A stretch of DNA of 23,188 bases, from the NCBI GenBank assembly GCA_947587115.1, contig CANPXY010000013.1, forward strand, positions 1-23,188, written 5' to 3'. The stretch comes from an uncultured Bacilli bacterium (GTDB lineage: Bacteria; Bacillota_I; Bacilli_A; RF39; UBA660). Positions 15,206-21,192 of the stretch are shown here, piece by piece; within the stretch, counting starts at the first letter, position 1, and every line of letters starts with the position of its first letter. The notes under the pieces were generated by a model that did no database searches, had not been told where the DNA came from, and saw only the letters and a program-made list of their open reading frames with translations. The position numbers and the translations under genes were made by a program.

Positions 15206-15218
15206 CACCTTTTGCTAA
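15192..15218 (-). promoter_or_regulatory. Second, degenerate CIRCE operator over the -35 box
   Basis: Minus-strand TTAGCAAAA-N9-AAGTGCTAA. Matches to the consensus halves are 6 of 9 and 8 of 9, and the spacer is exactly 9 bp. The -35 TTGACA lies across the spacer and right half. Confidence 0.7.
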
Positions 15219-15230
15219 TTTTTTTCTAAA

Positions 15231-15256
15231 AAAAGAAAGTCTTATTTTGACTTTCT
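15231..15256 (-). terminator. Terminator of the 232-residue paralog gene
   Basis: AGAAAGTC (15256-15249) pairs with GACTTTCT (15241-15234), with a 7-nt loop and then a run of T. It overlaps the stop codon and separates the argS-rsmD group from the heat-shock operon. Confidence 0.88.
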
Positions 15257-15953
15257 ACTTAATTAATCGTCTCAATACTTTACAACGCGAATCATCATAC
15301 GTTAAAGCGTCCAAATAAGCTCTTGGGACATCTCTATCTTTAAGACGATGCCAAATATCTTTTTCAGTCTGACAATGACTATACTGAACTGTAAATAAGT
15401 CTTTGAAAGCCTCGACATTTTGATTCTCTAATTGGTCAAACTTTTCGGCTAAAAATAATTGCAAAGCATAAAGAGGACGCGATAACTTCATCAAGTTATA
15501 GAAGATATAATATTCTTTGTTTGCACTTGGATCAATATTAGTTTTAACTTCTTGTGTCTTTAGTAAATAACTTTCATCTAAGATCGGTATTCCTGTAATC
15601 GCACTGGGGATTTTTCCATCATATTCGCCATTTAAATAGCTTTCCATAATCATGTTTTGTTGATTGACTAAATATTGGGTAATAGCTTTACTTTGATAGT
15701 TAATCTCCATCTCTTGAATTCCAGATGGTTGACAAAACTCGTCCAAGGGTCTTTCTAGATCGATTTCCCAAGAATCAATGGACTGCCCGACGATCACCTT
15801 GCAAGCGGCCGACGGATTATAAGTTGTCAGAACATAAAATAAAGGATCCTGTTGTTGTCTAAGCATTTCTTCTTTATATACTCTAATTTTTCCGACATCC
15901 GCTTTGACAGTATAAAAGTCATAAGTTTTTCTTGTTCTTTTATATAGTAACAT
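15255..15953 (-). CDS. Unknown protein, paralog of the 236-residue neighbour
   Basis: A 232-residue protein that I do not recognise. It has no signal peptide, membrane segment or known motif, so it is likely cytoplasmic. It is clearly related to the gene at 16206-16916: FYTVKADVGKIR (13-24) matches FYTVKAHVGTIR there. ESYLNGEYDGKIPSA (104-118) matches QSYIAGDYDHRKPSA. A later block (YYIFYNLMKLSRPLYALQLF) and the C-terminal KVLRRLIK also match. Conservation is in these blocks and weak elsewhere, which indicates an old duplication. AGGGAGTGA precedes the ATG. It is the last gene of the argS-side run, ends in a terminator, and lies just behind a pilin-like small membrane peptide. Confidence 0.8.
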   Translation of the reverse strand: MLLYKRTRKTYDFYTVKADVGKIRVYKEEMLRQQQDPLFYVLTTYNPSAACKVIVGQSIDSWEIDLERPLDEFCQPSGIQEMEINYQSKAITQYLVNQQNMIMESYLNGEYDGKIPSAITGIPILDESYLLKTQEVKTNIDPSANKEYYIFYNLMKLSRPLYALQLFLAEKFDQLENQNVEAFKDLFTVQYSHCQTEKDIWHRLKDRDVPRAYLDALTYDDSRCKVLRRLIK

Positions 15954-15991
15954 ATGATCACTCCCTAATCATCTATACAAAATTACAATTG

Positions 15992-16165
15992 TTAACAAGT
16001 GCCATCAAAGACACACTCATTCAATTCTTTTTCTATTTCATTCACAAAATCATTGTTGCTCTCTCTTGAAAATGACATCGTCCCAATCCATAAAAACAAC
16101 AATAAACTCATCAAGAGAATCAAGCCATAAAGAATCGTCGAAATTGCAAACCCTTTATTATTCAT
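15992..16165 (-). CDS. 57-residue pilin-like single-pass membrane peptide
   Basis: A small gene between the two paralogs. The product starts MNNKGFAISTILYG, with one long hydrophobic helix (about residues 6-30) and a charged tail ending with two cysteines (ELNECVFDGTC). A short basic leader, then G-F and a hydrophobic run, resembles the class III (prepilin-type) signal of type IV pilins and pseudopilins. The usual Glu at +5 is absent (Thr10). It could instead be a plain membrane anchor. GGTGA lies 4 nt before the ATG, and codon use is normal for the window. The gap to the downstream gene is 38 bp and to the upstream gene 40 bp. No function is known. Confidence 0.7.
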   Translation of the reverse strand: MNNKGFAISTILYGLILLMSLLLFLWIGTMSFSRESNNDFVNEIEKELNECVFDGTC

Positions 16166-16179
16166 TCTATCACCAACTC

Positions 16180-16187
16180 TATTATAC
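16180..16187 (-). promoter_or_regulatory. Possible -10 box before the pilin-like gene
   Basis: A TATAAT on the minus strand lies about 20 bases before the small ORF, in the gap after the 236-residue gene. No convincing -35 box or TGn extension is seen, so it is only a candidate internal promoter. Confidence 0.35.
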
Positions 16188-16205
16188 CGTATTTTCGGAA
16201 AATCA

Positions 16206-16916
16206 TCACTTTAATTTTTGTAGCACTTTACTAGAGAAGTCAAGTTTTCTTTCTACATGAGGTAAACGCTCTTTAATTAGACCACTTTGTACCATCGTCA
16301 CGACATCATCCCAAGTAACATGATGATCGTAATGGATGGCAAATAGATTCTTGATATTGTCAAGATTCCAAGAAACAAGTTGATCATACTGTTCTGTCAC
16401 AAACAGATGATACGCGGCTAATTCTAGCGGCAAACATAGTAAATTAGGGAAAATATAAAGAGGCTTTGCCCCACCTACATATTTTTCTTGCACTGGTTGT
16501 GTGGGCATCAAATAGTAATCTTTACCTGTAATGATATCAATGTTTTCTGCTGGTGCATAGACCGTGGCGACGGCAGAAGGCTTCCGGTGATCATAATCGC
16601 CAGCAATATAAGATTGGATGATCTTCTCCTGAAAATTGACAAGGGGCTCATGACGATCTTCATCGACCATTTGATCATTCACGGGTTGAAATTCACACTG
16701 ATCCAACCTATTTTGATTCCGAAGATGATCAGAACGCACCATGTTTCCTTCTTCTATTTTTTCTATTAGACGATCATCAAATGTTTTTAGACGATAAAAT
16801 TTTTTCTCTTGTTCTAAACAAAAAGTCTTGAAAGCGCGAATCGTCCCCACATGCGCTTTTACTGTATAAAAATTTACTTCTTCTCCAACGCGTTCATATA
16901 GCTGCATAGTTTTCAT
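16206..16916 (-). CDS. Unknown protein, paralog of the 232-residue neighbour
   Basis: A 236-residue protein of unknown function with no visible membrane segment. FYTVKAHVGTIR at 16-27, QSYIAGDYDHRKPSA at 101-115, a YIFPNLLCLPLELAAYHLF block around 155-175 and the C-terminal KVLQKLK are shared with the gene at 15255-15953. The remainder differs. The ATG at 16916 overlaps the rsmD stop (ATGA), so it is translated with rsmD. The internal ATG at 16907 (MQLYERV) aligns better with the start of the paralog (MLLYKR) and is an alternative start; neither has a strong SD. Coupling to an rRNA methyltransferase does not by itself indicate a role in RNA modification. Confidence 0.8.
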   Translation of the reverse strand: MKTMQLYERVGEEVNFYTVKAHVGTIRAFKTFCLEQEKKFYRLKTFDDRLIEKIEEGNMVRSDHLRNQNRLDQCEFQPVNDQMVDEDRHEPLVNFQEKIIQSYIAGDYDHRKPSAVATVYAPAENIDIITGKDYYLMPTQPVQEKYVGGAKPLYIFPNLLCLPLELAAYHLFVTEQYDQLVSWNLDNIKNLFAIHYDHHVTWDDVVTMVQSGLIKERLPHVERKLDFSSKVLQKLK

Positions 16917-17473
16917 CTCTCATTTCTCTTTTTTTGATAGATGACAACATGTTTATCACCATATTGTCTCTTTTTATATACCGATAGGGTCTCATATTCT
17001 TCTAAGAGATCGCATCTAGTAATTTCACAGACGATGAGACCCTCTGGTTTTATGATTTTATTCAAATCTTGATCCAAAATTCGCAAAACTGCTTTTAAAT
17101 TATCACTTTGATATGGGGGATCTAAAAAGATGAGATCAAAAGGCTCTGGTATTTTAGAATTTAAAAACGTCCAATCTTTCGTCAATAAAATTGTGGCCTG
17201 ATTTTGTGCGTGCAACGATGCAATATTTTTGTTTATCGTTTGAATGGCAATCTTATTTTGATCGATAAAATAGCATTTTTTAGCTCCATTACTCAAGGCT
17301 TCTATTCCTAGTGCCCCACTGCCGGCATAAAGATCTAGGCAAACACTTCCTTCTAGGTGCTCCTGGATCATCGCAAAGAGCGATTCCTTGACCCGATCCA
17401 TCGTAGGGCGTGTTCCGTCTATATCAAATCCTAAAAGTTTTCTTCCTTTATAAATTCCACTAATGACTTTCAT
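16913..17473 (-). CDS. rsmD: 16S rRNA (guanine(966)-N2)-methyltransferase RsmD
   Basis: A 186-residue SAM-dependent methyltransferase that modifies G966 of 16S rRNA during 30S assembly. The SAM-binding motif DLYAGSGALGIEAL is at 47-60 and the catalytic DPPY at 118-121. The start VISGIYKGRKL and TRPTMDRVKESLF (21-33) are standard for RsmD. Length agrees with the family (about 185-200). It starts inside ylbF (14-bp overlap) and ends in ATGA with the next gene. In Bacillus, ylbF-ylbG-rsmD-coaD is the usual order; here coaD is replaced by the unknown paralog cassette. Confidence 0.95.
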   Translation of the reverse strand: MKVISGIYKGRKLLGFDIDGTRPTMDRVKESLFAMIQEHLEGSVCLDLYAGSGALGIEALSNGAKKCYFIDQNKIAIQTINKNIASLHAQNQATILLTKDWTFLNSKIPEPFDLIFLDPPYQSDNLKAVLRILDQDLNKIIKPEGLIVCEITRCDLLEEYETLSVYKKRQYGDKHVVIYQKKRNER

Positions 17474-17759
17474 TGTGACATGCGTTCCCTTCTGTCAGTG
17501 TAGCCAATATTTGATTGATCTTTAAGATGAAAAAATAGAGTTCATTTTCTAAATGTTTATAGTTTTTATATCTTACATTTTGATAGATTTCTTGCCTTAA
17601 AGCTTCATTATGTTCTTCTTGATGGTAACGATCGATCTTTTGAAGAAGATCTTGATCATGGTAAACTTCTTGCTTGGCCTTTTCCAGATTCTTAATCAAT
17701 TCCGATTGATCCAAAAGCACTTTGATTTGATCTAATTGGTCTAAAATTTCTTCATCCAT
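17460..17759 (-). CDS. ylbF: YlbF/RicF family protein
   Basis: A 99-residue helical protein of the YlbF/YmcA (Com_YlbF) family. SELIKNLEKAKQEVYHDQDL near 25-44 and the following IDRYHQ match the family core. In B. subtilis, YlbF (RicF) with YmcA and YaaT forms a complex that influences RNase Y mRNA processing, competence, biofilm formation and sporulation. The start is set at ATG 17759, 2 bp after the argS stop. The in-frame TTG at 17777 lies within argS and lacks an SD. The argS-ylbF-rsmD string of near-contacts suggests one operon. Family confidence rests on the alignment and the rsmD neighbour. Confidence 0.8.
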   Translation of the reverse strand: MDEEILDQLDQIKVLLDQSELIKNLEKAKQEVYHDQDLLQKIDRYHQEEHNEALRQEIYQNVRYKNYKHLENELYFFILKINQILATLTEGNACHNESH

Positions 17760-17763
17760 AAAA

Positions 17764-19437
17764 TCACATCTTCTCAATCGTCTTGATTCCTAAAATACTG
17801 AGTGCATTGATCAATACTTGGCGAACAGCCCAAAGAAGGCGTAATCTTGATTGTTTCAATACTTCATTAGACTCATTAGAAATATTCGTCTGTTCATAGA
17901 ATCTTGAAAATTCTTGGGTAAGATGGAAAATATACTTCGTCAAATGGGCTGGCTCACAAGAGGTTAAAAGTTCATCGACTAATTCTGGGAATTGTGACAA
18001 TAGTTTGATCATCTTTTTCTCTTGTTCCTCTTGATACTGTAAATCTTCCTTGCCATTTATTGGGTTGTTTTTAAGAATGGAGTTGATCCGCACGATATTA
18101 TAGAGAATATAGATTCCACTTTCACCGGTAAAGCTGGTGGCATTATCTAAGTTGAAGTTGACGATCTTCTGTTTTGATACATTCAACATCGTAAATTTGA
18201 TACAAGCATTACATAAAATAGTCAAATTTTCATCGTCGATCGTGAGGTTTCGCTTTTGGAATTCTTCTTTTAAAGTATTTTTAACTTCTCTTATAAAATC
18301 TGTGACTAAGACGACTGTACCACCTGAGGTACTCATTTTTTCGCCCTCTAAGAGCACATAGGAATAACTGATGAGTTCTGGTGCGGGATAACCTAAAATA
18401 TCGAGTACGGCACTGATTTGCTGCATATAGACTTCTTGATCTTCTCCTAAGACAATAAAGTTGTGCTTCCGATTGCGATTGATTTTATCGATCGTGTAAG
18501 CAATATCTTTGATCGGATACAACGAGGTCTTGTTGGAACGAGTCAACACTAAAACAGGCTCTTTGGTTGGAATTTTGTAGTCTGATAAATCGACATAGTA
18601 ACGACCTAATTCGTCTTCCTTTAATTTTCCTTTGGCTTGTAATTGATCTAAGATATTGGTCAAATAATTGTTATATACATAATCTGACTCATGCGTAAAA
18701 ATGTCAAAATGAATATCGAGTTCATCAAAGATCTTCATCTGTCCTGCCACACACATATCGGTGATCTTTTTAAAGCGCTCGATCATCTCTTCATTGCCGT
18801 TTTCTACTTGTTCTAGATAGTCAAAACTCTTTTGTTCTAGGGCCGGATCTTGCGATGCATCCTTACTAATTTGGACATAGACATCTAAGATCGAAGAAAA
18901 ATCATCATTTTTAAGACCATACTTTTCAATTCCAATGACCAAGAGGGCAATCTTTTTACCGAGATCGTTGATAAAATAGTGGCGTTCAACATCAAATCCA
19001 GTAAAATGATACAAATTAGACATAAAGTCCCCGATCAAACTATTTCGACATCTTCCAATATGTGGTTCGGCATTGGGGTTAATCGAAGTATGTTCAATTA
19101 AAAGGGCTTCGTTATGACCTTGGTTGCGTGATCCAAAGGTTTCTTTTTGCTCTTCGATTTCTTGAATCACTTGGCTTGATAAAACATCGTAATCTATATT
19201 AAAGTTTGCATAAGGCCCAATGACGTCGACGCTTTGAATGATGTGATGAGGATCCTCAAAATGGTCTTTGATATAGTTGGCTACTTGATTGGGATTTGGT
19301 AATGCCTCGTTTCGAAGTTCAAAGCAAGGAACACTATAGTCTCCCATATTTTCTTTCGGTGGAATTTCTACGGTCACTTGATCACAATGTAATAATTCTT
19401 TGATCTGATCGCCGATGATTTTCTTAATATCTAGCAT
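17764..19437 (-). CDS. argS: Arginyl-tRNA synthetase
   Basis: A 557-residue class I synthetase that charges tRNA-Arg. The N-terminal tRNA-recognition domain (Add-1) covers residues 1-100. The HIGH-like HIGR is at 126-129 in NPNAEPHIGRCRNSLIGD, and KMSTS is at 367-371. The C-terminal DALR anticodon-binding domain ends in SILGIKTIEKM. The start at 19437 has GGAGAGGG upstream. It has its own promoter (19479-19506) and no T-box; the ylbF and rsmD group follows it directly. In Bacillus argS is not part of the ylb cluster, so its place here, between ylbE and ylbF, is a rearrangement. Confidence 0.98.
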   Translation of the reverse strand: MLDIKKIIGDQIKELLHCDQVTVEIPPKENMGDYSVPCFELRNEALPNPNQVANYIKDHFEDPHHIIQSVDVIGPYANFNIDYDVLSSQVIQEIEEQKETFGSRNQGHNEALLIEHTSINPNAEPHIGRCRNSLIGDFMSNLYHFTGFDVERHYFINDLGKKIALLVIGIEKYGLKNDDFSSILDVYVQISKDASQDPALEQKSFDYLEQVENGNEEMIERFKKITDMCVAGQMKIFDELDIHFDIFTHESDYVYNNYLTNILDQLQAKGKLKEDELGRYYVDLSDYKIPTKEPVLVLTRSNKTSLYPIKDIAYTIDKINRNRKHNFIVLGEDQEVYMQQISAVLDILGYPAPELISYSYVLLEGEKMSTSGGTVVLVTDFIREVKNTLKEEFQKRNLTIDDENLTILCNACIKFTMLNVSKQKIVNFNLDNATSFTGESGIYILYNIVRINSILKNNPINGKEDLQYQEEQEKKMIKLLSQFPELVDELLTSCEPAHLTKYIFHLTQEFSRFYEQTNISNESNEVLKQSRLRLLWAVRQVLINALSILGIKTIEKM

Positions 19438-19478
19438 ACAACCCTCTCCTTTGGTTTTCGTGGTTTTAAACTGATAAT

Positions 19479-19506
19479 ATTATACCATACTTTTCTTTTT
19501 TTCCAA
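19479..19506 (-). promoter_or_regulatory. Promoter of the argS operon
   Basis: Minus-strand TTGGAA (19506-19501), 16-bp spacer, then TATAAT (19484-19479) preceded by TGG, giving an extended -10. Transcription would start about 35 bases before argS. Confidence 0.75.
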
Positions 19507-19510
19507 ACAA

Positions 19511-19531
19511 AAAGAAATCATGTGATTTCTT
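19511..19531 (-). terminator. Terminator of the ylbD-ylbE unit
   Basis: AAGAAATC (19531-19524) and GATTTCTT (19519-19512) form an 8-bp stem with a 4-nt loop, followed by TTTTTG. It overlaps the ylbE stop. Confidence 0.85.
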
Positions 19532-19751
19532 ATTTTAACACGTCCATGAACGTACACACCATATCTAAACTACTTTTGAAATGACTGATCTTATCGGCAG
19601 TCGTCAGTTTATAGGCTTTCCTCATTTCCCACTCCATCTCTTTAAGGGCCCTTGGATCGCGATTTAGGGCTTTGTACCAACAAGAATGGTCGCGTAGATA
19701 ATGATAAAGATTGGGATCGTTTTTAATTTTAAATTGTACTTCTAAAGTCAT
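19530..19751 (-). CDS. ylbE: YlbE-like protein
   Basis: A 73-residue protein resembling B. subtilis YlbE (about 79 residues). FKIKNDPNLYHYLRDHSCWYKAL matches the DPELRxFIRxxPxWYRxL pattern in the first 30 residues, followed by a helical tail. Its function is unknown. It starts with TAATG, overlapping the ylbD stop by one base, with GAGGAC as SD, so the two genes are coupled. Order ylbD-ylbE is as in Bacillus. Homology is judged from memory of the Bacillus sequence. Confidence 0.72.
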   Translation of the reverse strand: MTLEVQFKIKNDPNLYHYLRDHSCWYKALNRDPRALKEMEWEMRKAYKLTTADKISHFKSSLDMVCTFMDVLK

Positions 19752-20116
19752 TAGTCCTCAAAATATTTATACATTGGACGAGGTTCATAATTTGCTTTTT
19801 CAGTTTCATTTTTGTTACTACCAATCCCAAGGTCTTGAACGAGCCCAATCGCTTTTTGAAGTCCGTTGATTCCTCGTCGAACCGTCTCAAGATCGATCTT
19901 TTTAATCATGTTGATCAACTCTTGCATCGAGTTTTCTTTATTCGCTGTCGTTTGGACTTGATTAGATGAATTAAAATATGGCTCCCAAATCGTTCGATCT
20001 TCTCCATACATATCGTACATCTCATAGAACTTTTGCCAGGTCATCGTGGAATTGTTGACTTGGCTTACAAGTTCTGGATGATTTTTAACAAAACTTTTAA
20101 ATGTCTCCTTGGACAT
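19751..20116 (-). CDS. ylbD: YlbD family protein
   Basis: A 121-residue protein resembling YlbD, a putative coat protein in Bacillus. FKSFVKNHPELVSQV near the N-terminus and WQKFYEMYDMYGED (26-39) with WEPYF match the family. A later helical part is followed by a short GIGSNKNETEKANYEPRPMYKYF tail. A role in spore coats is inferred from Bacillus and may not hold here; nothing else in the window speaks of sporulation. The start at 20116 has AGGTGA 6 nt upstream. No strong promoter is visible between it and the terminator at 20171-20191. Confidence 0.75.
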   Translation of the reverse strand: MSKETFKSFVKNHPELVSQVNNSTMTWQKFYEMYDMYGEDRTIWEPYFNSSNQVQTTANKENSMQELINMIKKIDLETVRRGINGLQKAIGLVQDLGIGSNKNETEKANYEPRPMYKYFED

Positions 20117-20168
20117 AGATCATCACCTATTTAAGTGTATGCGACTGTGGGCTAAAAGTTCCAAAAGA

Positions 20169-20191
20169 AAAGAAATCATCTATAGATTTCT
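20169..20191 (-). terminator. Terminator of the helical-repeat gene
   Basis: AGAAATC (20191-20185) and GATTTCT (20177-20171) form a 7-bp stem, 7-nt loop, followed by TTTCTTTT. It overlaps the stop codon of the gene ending at 20190. Confidence 0.75.
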
Positions 20192-21110
20192 ATTCATCAT
20201 TGCCATAAATTTTAACCATTGTTTTAGGAGTAATATCACTTTCTTTGGAGTGAGATAGCGCCGTAAGCAGCATGCTTAATTGATCGTGATTGCCTAGATT
20301 AAATTTGCCTACTGGCTGTTGGATGGATCCTTGCGTAATTGATGCTATTTTCATGACGGTCGTATCATCATCTTGGGCGTGATCCCGTAAATACTGAACG
20401 GCTCGTTCGGCTTGGCGTCCATTTTCAGATTTAGCGATGGCATCGACGAGGGCGAGCGCATTGTCACTTTTTTGTACCCATTCGATGCGTGCAGCCGAAG
20501 AGGCACATTGGGCTTGGTTTTCTCCAGTAGCATTCGCTAATATGGCAGCGAACTCTTTAATTCTTTGCGGATCTTTTTGATCAGGATTATTGTTTTCCAT
20601 AATAATAAATTGCGATGCTTCATTAGCTTGATATTCTTCTTTCGCCTTGGTGACAATCCTTACAAAATCGACGAGATCTTTATTGTTACAATGAACCGGT
20701 CTTATTAATTGATATCCCCGCTTTGCTTGATATTCTCCAGTTGCTTCGGCAATTAACTTTGCTAATTCAGGAACTTCTTCTTTGTAATAAAGATATAAGT
20801 ATCCACGATCACAATGGAGTTTGATGACCTGCATTACACAAGGATTTTGTTGATCGACCGCCTTTTGAATGATCCCTAAAATTGTTCGATCCAGCTCCGC
20901 TTTCATCGATTGGCCTATTGCATATAAATAGATTTGCGCAAACATCATTTCCGAAGATTTGAAACTTAGGATCTTCTCCACTTGCGCATCCGTAAACGTT
21001 AAGAGTCGATCAAACCCGGATTTCGTTCCTAAGGTCGAATCAATATAGGCCCATAAAGTAGCATCATCATGAAGAACAGTCAAAAATTGAATCATCAGTT
21101 CTTTTTTCAT
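20190..21110 (-). CDS. Unknown protein with helical QA repeats
   Basis: A 306-residue soluble protein that I do not recognise. It has a series of related units with a Gln-Ala core spaced 33, 38 and 34 residues: GEYQA (125-129), EEYQA (158-162), GENQA (196-200) and NGRQA (230-234). Each is preceded by a helix such as ELAKLIAEAT, DFVRIVTKAK, EFAAILANAT or ALVDAIAKSE, and followed by an Ala-rich helix. This looks like an alpha-solenoid of two-helix repeats; earlier parts (residues 45-105) may hold two more degenerate units. No signal peptide or membrane segment is visible. AAGGAG precedes the ATG, and the gene has its own promoter and terminator, so it is monocistronic. Such folds usually mediate protein-protein contacts; a specific role cannot be given. 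Confidence 0.85.
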   Translation of the reverse strand: MKKELMIQFLTVLHDDATLWAYIDSTLGTKSGFDRLLTFTDAQVEKILSFKSSEMMFAQIYLYAIGQSMKAELDRTILGIIQKAVDQQNPCVMQVIKLHCDRGYLYLYYKEEVPELAKLIAEATGEYQAKRGYQLIRPVHCNNKDLVDFVRIVTKAKEEYQANEASQFIIMENNNPDQKDPQRIKEFAAILANATGENQAQCASSAARIEWVQKSDNALALVDAIAKSENGRQAERAVQYLRDHAQDDDTTVMKIASITQGSIQQPVGKFNLGNHDQLSMLLTALSHSKESDITPKTMVKIYGNDE

Positions 21111-21136
21111 AATATATATCTCCTTTTTTAGTTTTT

Positions 21137-21165
21137 ATTATAACGAAAATATTCTTTCATGTAAA
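21137..21165 (-). promoter_or_regulatory. Promoter of the helical-repeat gene
   Basis: Minus-strand TTTACA (21165-21160), 17-bp spacer, TATAAT (21142-21137). A strong match to the sigma-A consensus. Confidence 0.8.
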
Positions 21166-21168
21166 GAC

Positions 21169-21192
21169 AAAAAGAGATTGCTATCAATCTCT
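21169..21192 (-). terminator. Terminator of parC
   Basis: AGAGATTG (21192-21185) and CAATCTCT (21180-21173) form a perfect 8-bp stem with loop ATAG, followed by TTTTTG. It overlaps the parC stop codon. Confidence 0.9.

Noticed and set aside
16066..16260. Plus-strand frame of 64 codons across the pilin-like gene
   Set aside because: TTG start without SD, Ser/Tyr-rich composition, and antisense to the better supported 57-residue gene.
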